From CBDUBU01 sp965365465 (GTDB taxonomy: Bacteria; Bacteroidota; Rhodothermia; Rhodothermales; DASSAV01), in the NCBI GenBank assembly GCA_965365465.1, contig CBDUBU010000068.1:1-15523 (forward strand): DNA of 15,523 bases, read 5' to 3'. This document shows, in pieces, positions 6,585-13,321 of the stretch. A program made the position numbers and the translations under genes. How positions within the stretch are numbered: position 1 is the first letter of the stretch; each line of letters begins with the position of its first letter. The notes under the pieces were generated by a model. That model was not told where the DNA came from, did not search any database, and saw only the letters and a program-made list of their open reading frames with translations.

Positions 6585-8008
6585 GCATTCTCCGAGGCTT
6601 TGCGCAGCGCGACAGCGTCGTTGTAGGCTGTTCTGTTGATTTGAACCAGGACCTTGCCGATGCGGTGGTTCTCGACCGTCTCGACCCGCATATGGAGCGG
6701 TTCATGGTCGATCTCATCACCTTCTGCGGGTATGGAGCCAGTCAGGTGAAATATCAACCCGCCGAGCGTTTCAAAGGCGAATGCCTCGGTGTCAAGTTCG
6801 ATGCCTGCTATCTCATTGAGGTCATCCAGATTGATGCGACCGTCGAACCGATAGATATCTTCGTCGATGCGCTCGAATAACGCAGCTTCTCCTTCATCGT
6901 GTTCGTCGCGGATGTCGCCTACGATCTCTTCCAGTACATTTTCAAGTGTGACGAGGCCGGCTGTGCCGCCGTACTCATCCACGACGATAGCCATGTGGGT
7001 CTTGCGCGTCTGGAAATCCCGCAACAAATCATCGAGTTTTTTTCCAAGCGGAACAAACATGGATGGGCGGGCAATTTTCGTCCAGTCAATGTGCTGGTTC
7101 TCGTTTGCCGTGCTGAGATGGGGCAGCAGATCCTTCGCGTAAACGATTCCCATGATATTGTCCAGATGTTCGACGTAGAGCGGCAGGCGAGAATGGCCGC
7201 TGGAGCGGATCAGTTCCAGCGCTTCCGGAAGCGTCTCTGTTACGGAGAGGGCTGCCATATCGAGGCGGCTGACCATTACCTCGCGCACCGTCGTTTCGCC
7301 GAACTCTACGATGGAATAGATGAGGTCGCGTTCTTCCTCTTCCAGGGTTCCATGTGCTTCACCAATCTCAGCCATCGCTTTGAGATCCTCAGAGGAAATG
7401 CGATGGGACCCTACTGCTTTGAGCCTGTTTTGCACGGCGCTCATGGCCCGCGCCAGCCGGAACGAGACAGGCGTCATGAGGCGGTGGAGAAACAGCAAAA
7501 TGCCTGACACTCTCCGGCTGAAGCCGGAAGCATTGCGCGAGGCGATCAGCTTGGGAGTGATTTCGCTCACGACAAGCAGGATAAACGTGAGCACTGCCAT
7601 TTCCGTGAGAATGGTGAGGGTGGCGCTCCAGCCGAGCGCCTCTGCGATCCCTGCTACCATGATGGCCGACAGAATAGCTGCGCCTACATTAACTACCGTG
7701 TTGAGAATCAGAATCGTGATGAGCACTTGTCTGGACTGTTCAACCAGCGCCAGGACGCGAGAGCTCGCGCGATCGGCGGCATCGGCCAGCGCATCTTTTG
7801 CCGCCGTATCCAGCGAGAACAGCGCAACCTCGGAGCCGGAGAAGAGTGCGGAGGCGAGCAGCAGCAGCAGGAGAAGGAGGATCTGCGCGGTAAGTGCTGC
7901 AGGATCGAGGCCAAGCCCTGAGTTTTGGAGGAGAAACGGCAGCAGGCTCGTTAATAGAGCAGAGTCAGGGTCCAAGGTAGGTGAGGGAGCAACCCTCGGT
8001 TGGTTCAA
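6581..8008 (-). CDS. CNNM/CorC-family (GldE-like) membrane protein with paired CBS domains
   Basis: A 475-residue integral membrane protein of the DUF21-CBS-CBS-CorC_HlyC architecture, a family linked to magnesium/cobalt efflux; Bacteroidota members include the gliding protein GldE. The DUF21 part (about 40-200) starts with a leucine-rich helix and ALFSGSEVALFSLD (55-67), then NTVVNVGAAI (103-112) and VVSEITPKL (146-154). CBS 1 covers about 241-295 (VREVMVSRLD through IMGIVYAKDLL), CBS 2 about 312-367 (MAIVVDEYGGTAGLVTLEN), and the CorC_HlyC domain about 380-460. The CBS pair normally binds an adenine nucleotide. The start is uncertain: no in-frame ATG exists before residue 117, so TTG at 8008 is the likely start, preceded by a weak CAGG inside a hairpin (8017-8039). 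An ATG at 8013-8015 is in another frame. It overlaps the DUF2279 gene by four bases. I did not assign gldE because the rest of the gliding set is absent here. Confidence 0.93.
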   Translation of the reverse strand: MNQPRVAPSPTLDPDSALLTSLLPFLLQNSGLGLDPAALTAQILLLLLLLLASALFSGSEVALFSLDTAAKDALADAADRASSRVLALVEQSRQVLITILILNTVVNVGAAILSAIMVAGIAEALGWSATLTILTEMAVLTFILLVVSEITPKLIASRNASGFSRRVSGILLFLHRLMTPVSFRLARAMSAVQNRLKAVGSHRISSEDLKAMAEIGEAHGTLEEEERDLIYSIVEFGETTVREVMVSRLDMAALSVTETLPEALELIRSSGHSRLPLYVEHLDNIMGIVYAKDLLPHLSTANENQHIDWTKIARPSMFVPLGKKLDDLLRDFQTRKTHMAIVVDEYGGTAGLVTLENVLEEIVGDIRDEHDEGEAALFERIDEDIYRFDGRINLDDLNEIAGIELDTEAFAFETLGGLIFHLTGSIPAEGDEIDHEPLHMRVETVENHRIGKVLVQINRTAYNDAVALRKASENA

Positions 8009-8016
8009 CAGACATG

Positions 8017-8039
8017 CCTGTCAAGCAGGTATCGACAGG
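8017..8039 (-). promoter_or_regulatory. Hairpin at the translation start of the CNNM/CBS gene
   Basis: CCTGTC (8017-8022) and GACAGG (8034-8039) form a perfect 6-base inverted repeat with an 11-base loop. In the minus-strand mRNA the 3' arm carries the only AGG that could serve as ribosome site for the TTG start at 8008, eight bases away. A smaller CCTG/CAGG pairing inside it is mutually exclusive. The repeat is seen directly; control of translation is inferred. Confidence 0.3.
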
Positions 8040-8062
8040 TAGACTTCCTTTTTAAGGCTACG

Positions 8063-8164
8063 TCAGTTTGTTTGAGGTAGTTCCGATAACAAAATACAAC
8101 TTGGAAGGCTGAATGCAATGCGTGAAAAGTCACAAACGTTGTTGTGCGGTGGGTATGCGAGCAT
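8063..8164 (-). CDS. Possible 33-residue small protein
   Basis: An ATG at 8164 is preceded by AAGGAGA at a spacing of six bases, the best ribosome site in this part of the window. It opens a 33-codon frame ending in TGA at 8063. The product (starting MLAYPPHNNVCDF, ending LPQTN) has two cysteines and no domain, membrane segment or signal that I recognise. It lies 28 bases after the stop of the NSS transporter gene on the same strand, so it could be co-transcribed with it. The codons are not obviously biased towards those of the neighbours and the region is more AT-rich, so chance is quite possible. Confidence 0.25.
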   Translation of the reverse strand: MLAYPPHNNVCDFSRIAFSLPSCILLSELPQTN

Positions 8165-8192
8165 AAGCGTTCTCCTTCCAGGCGCATCCGGG

Positions 8193-9557
8193 TCAGCCAA
8201 ACAGTCCAAAAATGCTGAGTAAGACAATAAAAATAACCACCGGACATATGTACCGGATGAAAAATCCCCAGGCGCGGATATGCCGAAGGGAAAGCCTGCT
8301 TCCCTGACGGATTTCTTCCCCTGCGCTATCTATTCCCCAGACCCAGCCTATGAAAATGCTGATCAACAGCGCTCCGATTGCAAGGGAGAGGTTTCCCCAG
8401 ATGAAGTCCATCAAGCTGAGGAAATCGCGCTGTCCGAAAAAACCGTTCTCGCCCAGCAGCGGCGTAAGGTCGCTCAGCGAGCCGACAGCGCCCTGAGATA
8501 GCGCGGAAGGCAGGCCAAAAACAAACGCAATACCTCCTACCACCCATACTGACTTCTTTCGCGTCCAGTGCTTTTCATCCACGAAGTACGAAACCACCAC
8601 TTCAAGAAGAGAGACCGTAGATGTCAGGGCAGCGATGGAAAGCAGGAGAAAGAACACAATACCCACTGCCGCACCAAGCGGAAGCGATTGGAAGATTTTC
8701 GGCAAGACGATGAAAACCAGCGACGGCCCGGCATCAGGAGAGGCCCCTGCGGCAAAGAGTGCGGGAAAAATCATGAACCCTGCCATTAGTGCAATGACGG
8801 TATCAAACGCAGCTACGTAAATCCCGGACGAGATCAGGTTCTCTCGCTTTGACAGATAGGAGCCATAGGTAATCATGGCGCCCATGCCGAGGCTCAATGA
8901 AAAAAAAGCCTGTCCGAGTGCGGCAAGGACAACGCTTCCAGTCACTTTGGAGAAATCCGGTTTCAGGTAGAAGACCAGTCCTTCGGTGGCGCCGGGCAAC
9001 GTAACGGAACGTACGATGACCAGCAGCATCAGCACCAGCAGCAGGGGCATGAGAACCTTTGACCAGCGTTCGATGCCATGCTCCACTCCTCCGTACACGA
9101 CAAGGATGGTAAAGAGCAGGAAGAGACCGAAAAGGGGCACCACGGTGGCGGGCGAGGCAATAAACTCCCCGAAGCCGGTGCTAGGGCTGAACAGGCTCTT
9201 GAAAATGTATCCGAAGGCCCAGCCTGCGATCACAGCGTAATAGCTCAGAATGAAAACCCCTGTGAGGACGCACAGGCCCCCCACCAGCGTCCACGGACTG
9301 TTCGGGCGTACGGCACGGATGGCGCCCACAGGGTTGCGCTGGCTGTGTCGTCCGATGGCAAGCTCTGCAAACAGATACGGCAGGCAGATCAATGCCACGC
9401 AGAGCAGGTAGAGCACAACGAAGGCAGCGCCGCCGCTTTGCCCGGTGATATAGGGAAACCGCCATATATTGCCCAGGCCAATAGCCGAACCAGCCGCCGC
9501 GAACACAAAACCGGCTCTGGAAGTCCACTGTCCACGATCTATAGCTGCGTCTGACAT
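8193..9557 (-). CDS. Sodium-dependent transporter, NSS/SNF family
   Basis: A 454-residue secondary transporter of the neurotransmitter:sodium symporter family (LeuT fold), which in bacteria takes up amino acids or similar amines with sodium. TM1 holds the unwound sodium/substrate motif GSAIGLGNIWRFPY (23-36). TM3 has SYYAVIAGW (105-113) with Y107 at the LeuT Y108 position, and TM6 has QAFFSLSLGMGAMITYGSY (216-234). TM8 carries LTSTVSLLEVVVSYF. I count about 11 membrane segments ending at the C-terminus, matching the shorter bacterial NSS type rather than the 12-TM form. The substrate cannot be assigned. The start at 9557 has no Shine-Dalgarno; the bases before it are A-rich. A structured leader of about 150 bases precedes it (see 9596-9704), with a candidate promoter at 9720-9750. 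Confidence 0.94.
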   Translation of the reverse strand: MSDAAIDRGQWTSRAGFVFAAAGSAIGLGNIWRFPYITGQSGGAAFVVLYLLCVALICLPYLFAELAIGRHSQRNPVGAIRAVRPNSPWTLVGGLCVLTGVFILSYYAVIAGWAFGYIFKSLFSPSTGFGEFIASPATVVPLFGLFLLFTILVVYGGVEHGIERWSKVLMPLLLVLMLLVIVRSVTLPGATEGLVFYLKPDFSKVTGSVVLAALGQAFFSLSLGMGAMITYGSYLSKRENLISSGIYVAAFDTVIALMAGFMIFPALFAAGASPDAGPSLVFIVLPKIFQSLPLGAAVGIVFFLLLSIAALTSTVSLLEVVVSYFVDEKHWTRKKSVWVVGGIAFVFGLPSALSQGAVGSLSDLTPLLGENGFFGQRDFLSLMDFIWGNLSLAIGALLISIFIGWVWGIDSAGEEIRQGSRLSLRHIRAWGFFIRYICPVVIFIVLLSIFGLFG

Positions 9558-9595
9558 TTGTTTTCTTGCGCCTGAATAGGAGAATGCGTTTAGCT

Positions 9596-9704
9596 ATGCT
9601 CGCGTACACGCGCCGGGACCTTATCCGAAAGAGGCCGGAAGGATAGGCATTGAGCCGGAGACAGGAAACGGACGAACGGTTATCACAAGTCCGCACGCGA
9701 GCAT
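9596..9704 (-). promoter_or_regulatory. Candidate structured leader RNA before the NSS transporter
   Basis: Read on the minus strand, ATGCTCGCGT (9704-9695) pairs perfectly over 10 bases with ACGCGAGCAT (9605-9596). Inside this closing helix lie two more: CGGAC/GTCCG (9693-9689 with 9673-9669), one base away from the first, and a 7-pair helix with one bulge (9647-9641 with 9626-9619, core TATCC/GGATA). A local palindrome CGCGT/ACGCG competes for the 3' strand of the closing helix. The element begins just after the expected start of a transcript from 9720-9750 and ends about 40 bases before the ATG. I do not see the conserved cores I remember for TPP, glycine, SAM, cobalamin or lysine riboswitches. 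The pairings are seen; a regulatory role is inferred. Confidence 0.35.
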
Positions 9705-9719
9705 GGCCGGGGAAACTGC

Positions 9720-9750
9720 AAAATAACCACCGGCAGCGGGAAAAAGTCAA
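9720..9750 (-). promoter_or_regulatory. Candidate promoter of the NSS transporter gene
   Basis: On the minus strand TTGACT (9750-9745), 18 bases, then TTATTT (9726-9721), running on as TTATTTTG. It resembles a sigma-70 promoter and also, with one mismatch, the Bacteroidota TTG/TAnnTTTG pair at 21-base spacing. It would start a leader of about 150 bases, with the helix at 9695-9704 very near the 5' end. Confidence 0.35.
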
Positions 9751-9807
9751 GAAACGTTGTCTTGCTTGCGAATCGTCCTGAGTAAGACAGATTCGGGCTT
9801 GCAGTAC

Positions 9808-9842
9808 AAAAAAAGGCAGCGGCTCCTTTGGAAGCCGCTGCC
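9808..9842 (-). terminator. Intrinsic terminator after ssb
   Basis: A 10-base perfect stem, GGCAGCGGCT (9815-9824) with AGCCGCTGCC (9833-9842), has an 8-base loop and is flanked on the minus-strand 3' side by seven T residues (A7 at 9808-9814). It lies 40 bases past the ssb stop and matches a rho-independent terminator in that direction. The rest of the 9558-9881 gap holds the NSS leader and promoter; I see no gene in it. Confidence 0.85.
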
Positions 9843-9881
9843 ATGTCCAGATGACCGCTCTACAGCCGGCGCGAACTGCGC

Positions 9882-10364
9882 TCAGAAGGGAAGATCATCG
9901 TCCGGCGAAAACTCGAAGTTGTCTGAAGCAGGCGCTGCCTGTGGGCGCTGCCCCCGGTTAGGCGGTGCGCTTTGCTTGCGAGGCGCCGGGGCAGCCTGGC
10001 GCTGGTCCATGTTGTAATCTTCGCTTCCGCCTCTGCCGCCGAGAATCATCATTTCCCTGGCTTTTATTTCCGTCACATACTTGGTAACGCCCTCTTTGTC
10101 ATCGTAAGAGCGCGTCTGAAGGCTGCCCTCGAAGTAAACCTGCGCGCCTTTCTTCAGGTATTCGCCGCAGATTTCGGCGAGGCGGCCCCAAGCCACTATG
10201 GAATGCCACTCGGTCTTGTCTACCATGTTGCCTTCACTGTCTTTGTAGGCTTCGTTGGTAGCAAGGCGCATGTTGCATACCGCCGTGCTGGAATTTGTAT
10301 AGCGCAGTTCCGGATCCTGTCCGAGATTTCCGACGAGGATCACCTTGTTGATGCCACGTGCCAT
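9882..10364 (-). CDS. ssb: Single-stranded DNA-binding protein
   Basis: SSB coats single-stranded DNA during replication, repair and recombination and recruits partner proteins. The 160-residue product has the full OB-fold (about 1-110), starting MARGINKVILVGNLGQDPELR, with KTEWHSIVAWGRLAEICGEY and a typical EGSLQTRSYDDKEG strand. A Gln/Pro/Gly-rich flexible linker follows, and the protein ends in the acidic partner-binding tip DDDLPF (family consensus DDDIPF). A near-ideal ribosome site AGGAGGTG (10370-10377) lies five bases before the ATG. It is transcribed alone towards its own terminator and away from mazG. An inverted repeat at 10538-10555 in the divergent region could be an operator. 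Confidence 0.97.
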   Translation of the reverse strand: MARGINKVILVGNLGQDPELRYTNSSTAVCNMRLATNEAYKDSEGNMVDKTEWHSIVAWGRLAEICGEYLKKGAQVYFEGSLQTRSYDDKEGVTKYVTEIKAREMMILGGRGGSEDYNMDQRQAAPAPRKQSAPPNRGQRPQAAPASDNFEFSPDDDLPF

Positions 10365-10668
10365 CGTTACACCTCCTGAAGTAATGATTGAAGAATTTCC
10401 CTGGCGATTTCACATGAGTCCACCGGCGCTGCCGGCCATGCCTGACTCGCTTACACGAATCCGCCAGAAGATGCAAAGAATTAGTTGGCAGCATCCGAGG
10501 CATTCCCGGATGTTGCGAGTTAAACTACTGAATTCAGGTGACAACATTCTGTCACAAGGGATAGGGAAAAACAAAGTCCTCCTTTCTGTGTTGATGCAAC
10601 AGCAAAACCAAGTTAATCCGCTGCGCCTGGTTTGTAAAACGCTGCAACGCTAATAAATCTCACCGTTC
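10365..10668. promoter_or_regulatory. Divergent ssb/mazG control region with two inverted repeats
   Basis: The 304 bases between the two start codons must hold both promoters. GTGACA (10538-10543), six bases, then TGTCAC (10550-10555) is a perfect operator-like palindrome. A second element, GCAGCATCCG (10488-10497) with CGGATGTTGC (10507-10516), forms a 10-pair stem with one G-U pair on the plus strand. For mazG a weak promoter TTGATG (10591-10596), 17 bases, TAATCC (10614-10619) can be proposed. I could not pick a convincing ssb promoter. A 102-codon plus-strand frame runs through the whole gap but has no recognisable product. Confidence 0.4.
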
Positions 10669-11496
10669 ATGCGAGAAAAAGTGTACGATCCGGAATTCAC
10701 TGAACAGGCTGACCGGCTGGCTGTTTATGCCGATTTTGTGGCCGTTGTTCGGCAACTACGCCGGGACTGTCCGTGGGATCGTGAACATACTCATGCTTCC
10801 GTACGGCATCTACTGATAGAGGAAGCCTACGAGACACTGGAGGCCATTGAAGAAGAAAACTGGGATGAACTCAAGCGTGAACTGGGCGATCTCTTTCTAC
10901 ACGTATTGTTTCATAGTGTGATGGCCGAGGAGGCCGGGCAGTTTACAATCAAAGATGTCATAGAGGCCGAGATGGAAAAGCTCATCCGGCGGCATCCCCA
11001 TGTCTTCGGCGAGGTAAAGGTGGGAAGCGTGGGAGAAGTGTTATCGAACTGGGAGCAGATCAAGCTGGGAGAAGGAAAAAGAACCTCTGTGCTGCAAGGC
11101 GTTCCCCGAACCCTGCCCTCATTGCTACGCGCTTACAGAGTGCAGGAAAAAGCAGCGGGCGTCGGATTTGACTTTCCGGATCGGAATGGAGCCTGGGAAA
11201 AGATAGAGGAGGAGATTGCTGAGTTTAAACGGTTGGCGGAGTCTGGCGCGGATTCTGAGGAAAAGGAAGACGAATTTGGCGACCTGCTTTTCGCGCTGGT
11301 AAACTACGCCCGATTCATCGACGTGAATCCTGAAAACGCGCTCCGGCGCACGAATGAGAAGTTCGCGCGGCGCTTCCGGCATATTGAGAGGCGTCTGGCT
11401 GAACAGGGCCGAAGATTGCCGGATGCAGGGCTCGAAGAGATGGATGCTTACTGGGATGAGGCCAAATCATTGGAGCATAATAAAGAACAATCGTAA
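10669..11496 (+). CDS. mazG: Nucleoside triphosphate pyrophosphohydrolase MazG
   Basis: MazG hydrolyses (d)NTPs to NMP and pyrophosphate, cleaning non-canonical nucleotides; in E. coli it also lowers ppGpp under MazF stress. The 275-residue protein has the two-repeat form of the family. Repeat 1 has CPWDREHTH (34-42), the metal site E51-E52-xx-E55 and E71-xx-D74 (EEAYE, ELGDLFLHV), and HPHVFGEV. Repeat 2 has VGFDFPD, E181-E182-xx-E185 and E202-xx-D205 (DEFGDLLFALVNYAR), so its metal ligands are also intact. The length is close to E. coli MazG (263). The C-terminus is strongly charged. No mazEF pair is present. The next gene, a type III PKS, begins 12 bases after the stop, so the two are probably one transcript. 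Confidence 0.96.
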   Translation: MREKVYDPEFTEQADRLAVYADFVAVVRQLRRDCPWDREHTHASVRHLLIEEAYETLEAIEEENWDELKRELGDLFLHVLFHSVMAEEAGQFTIKDVIEAEMEKLIRRHPHVFGEVKVGSVGEVLSNWEQIKLGEGKRTSVLQGVPRTLPSLLRAYRVQEKAAGVGFDFPDRNGAWEKIEEEIAEFKRLAESGADSEEKEDEFGDLLFALVNYARFIDVNPENALRRTNEKFARRFRHIERRLAEQGRRLPDAGLEEMDAYWDEAKSLEHNKEQS

Positions 11497-11508
11497 ATCT
11501 TCTGAGAT

Positions 11509-12645
11509 ATGACCCATACCGTTCTTGAGTCAATTGCCACCGGCAATCCTCCTCTTCGGAGGACGCAGACCTATGCCGCCTCTTTCATGGGGCAGGTCGA
11601 AAGCCTTTCATCCCCGCTCCGCAATCGCATTTCGCAGATCTATGGTCATTCAGGCATCGATTATCGCTGTTCCTGCGTGGAAGACTACGGGCGGGAACCA
11701 GAGGATTTTGACTTTTTTCCGCAGGACTGGTCACTTTCTCCGGCTCCCTCGACCGGGCAACGCAACAAGAAATACCGGGCATCGGTTTTGCCGCTTGCCG
11801 AAAATGTAGGGCGGGCTGCGCTGGAGCAATCAGGCATCTCCCCCGACAGCATAACTCATGTGATCGCTGTAAGCTGCACCGGCTTTTTCGCGCCGGGGCT
11901 GGACATCGAACTGGTAAAGCGACTCGGGCTGCCCCCGCATACGCAGCGCACCGTGATCGGGTTTATGGGGTGCTATGCTGCTTTTAACGCCTTGCGGGTA
12001 GCGCACAGCTTTTGCCGGTCGCAGCCTGACGCACGGGTGCTGATCGTTTGCGCCGAGCTATGCACCCTGCACTTTCAGGTAGAGAATACAATGGAAAGCG
12101 CTGTCGTGAATGCCCTTTTCTCCGATGGAGCCGCCGCTGCTGTGCTGGCTTCCCGATCCGGAGAGGAAGCGGAGGGCAAGCTGGCTTACACAGACAATCA
12201 CTGTGTTCTAGACGACGATTCGATGGAAGACATGACCTGGGACATTGGCGACACAGGGTTCCAGATGGGTCTGTCTTCACGGGTGCCTGCTGTTATTGCA
12301 GAACATCTTCCCCTTTTCGTAGAAACCTTACTCAGCCGCAACGGACTGTCTCAGCAATCCATAGACTTCTGGGCAATTCATCCGGGCGGCCGCGCTATCG
12401 TCGAGCGGGCGCAGGAAGTGCTGGGTCTCTCAAACGAGACCGTTCATGACAGCCTGGAGGTGCTGCGGCTCTACGGCAACATGAGTTCGCCAACCATCTT
12501 CTTTGTCCTGAAGCGCTTTCTTGATATGCATCGCGAGCAAAGACTGTCCGGGCTGGAAGGGCTGAAACAAGGCATTGCGCTGGCCTTCGGTCCCGGATTG
12601 ACGATAGAAGGCGCGCTCTTCCGACAGGTTAGCGGAGCTCTTTAA
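11509..12645 (+). CDS. Type III polyketide synthase (chalcone/stilbene synthase family)
   Basis: A homodimeric ketosynthase that extends an acyl-CoA starter with malonyl-CoA to an alkylpyrone, alkylresorcinol or similar aromatic. The 378-residue product has an intact catalytic triad: C155 in GFMGCYAAF, H291 in WAIHPGGRAI and N324 in YGNMSSPT. The His-Asn distance of 33 equals that in plant chalcone synthase (303/336). F204 (LFSDGAAAA) sits at the gatekeeper F215 position, and the C-terminal GPG loop is AFGPGLTIEG. The start reads VLESIATGNPP, as expected at the family N-terminus. Bacterial homologues usually sit beside a methyltransferase and an FAD-dependent oxidoreductase; none is within reach here. 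Downstream is a convergent lipoprotein gene 28 bases away, with a small 5-pair hairpin (12646-12659) right after the stop. Substrate and product cannot be told from sequence alone. Confidence 0.93.
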   Translation: MTHTVLESIATGNPPLRRTQTYAASFMGQVESLSSPLRNRISQIYGHSGIDYRCSCVEDYGREPEDFDFFPQDWSLSPAPSTGQRNKKYRASVLPLAENVGRAALEQSGISPDSITHVIAVSCTGFFAPGLDIELVKRLGLPPHTQRTVIGFMGCYAAFNALRVAHSFCRSQPDARVLIVCAELCTLHFQVENTMESAVVNALFSDGAAAAVLASRSGEEAEGKLAYTDNHCVLDDDSMEDMTWDIGDTGFQMGLSSRVPAVIAEHLPLFVETLLSRNGLSQQSIDFWAIHPGGRAIVERAQEVLGLSNETVHDSLEVLRLYGNMSSPTIFFVLKRFLDMHREQRLSGLEGLKQGIALAFGPGLTIEGALFRQVSGAL

Positions 12646-12673
12646 GGCAGCGCTCTGCCAGTCGATGCGCTTC

Positions 12674-13237
12674 CTACCATTGCTTCAGCACCCGCGCCGG
12701 GCTGGTGAATGAAATGCCCTGCGCCGACGATGTCGAAATCATGATAGCCTCCACGACCGGCTCCGACACCGGAACGGCAGCCTGCCACGCTACGATGAAG
12801 TTAGCTCCTGAACCGCCGCTGGTATGCGTCTGATCTATGAAGAAATCTGTCGAGGCCATAGGGGGCAGGCGCAACGACTTGTCTACAAACGCATCGACGA
12901 GCGAGCCGTGTGAGTCGTAATAGCGCGCCGCCGTGATCTCGATAGCGCGCTGGGCATCGGTATTCCGGACGCTGAGCATAACGGCCAGATTGATGGGACG
13001 ACGCTTCAAGGTATAGATGTGTGAATAAGCAGGCACATAAAGTTCTTGCCCTTGCACAAGCCCGATAGCTGCCCCCGCGGAGGTGTCAACGGCAGCCGCT
13101 GTTTCGCCGGTCTCGCGATCTATCATTTCCTGAGTGGGCGCCCCTGGAGCGCTCGCCTCCTGATGCGAAGCAGGTCCGCAGGAAGAAAGAACCAGCATAA
13201 GAAATACCGTAGCGATAACTCCAGGGTGCACAAGCAT
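12674..13237 (-). CDS. DUF3124 lipoprotein
   Basis: A 187-residue predicted lipoprotein of unknown function. The signal peptide ends in lipobox L17-S-S-C20, so the mature protein would be anchored by C20, then a low-complexity Ala/Glu/Thr linker to about 62. The rest follows the DUF3124 pattern: ELYVPAYSHIYT (65-76), LSVRNTD (88-94), ITAARYYDSHGSLVDAF, GGSGANFIVAWQA (141-153) and QGISFTSPARVL near the end. The ATG has GAGG five bases upstream. It follows the AAA ATPase gene on the same strand after 84 bases, and converges with the type III PKS gene. No catalytic motif is evident; it may act in the periplasm or at the outer membrane. Confidence 0.87.
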   Translation of the reverse strand: MLVHPGVIATVFLMLVLSSCGPASHQEASAPGAPTQEMIDRETGETAAAVDTSAGAAIGLVQGQELYVPAYSHIYTLKRRPINLAVMLSVRNTDAQRAIEITAARYYDSHGSLVDAFVDKSLRLPPMASTDFFIDQTHTSGGSGANFIVAWQAAVPVSEPVVEAIMISTSSAQGISFTSPARVLKQW

Positions 13238-13321
13238 GTGATCCTCATGGAAGAAGGGACCCTGACGCTCCCGGGTTGCAGGGGCAGAAAGAGGCTTATG
13301 AGTTTACGGTCAGCTGCAAAA

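Noticed and set aside
8005..8247. Minus-strand 80-codon frame over the end of the NSS gene
   Set aside because: It overlaps conserved NSS coding sequence out of frame, has no ribosome site and no recognisable product. The 33-codon frame inside this region is the better candidate.
10345..10653. Plus-strand 102-codon frame spanning the ssb/mazG gap
   Set aside because: It starts antisense inside ssb, has no convincing ribosome site, passes through both inverted repeats and resembles no family I know. It would also leave no room for the mazG promoter.
10669..11496. mazG as part of a toxin-antitoxin module
   Set aside because: No mazE or mazF gene lies beside it; the neighbours are ssb and a polyketide synthase, and MazG alone is a housekeeping enzyme.
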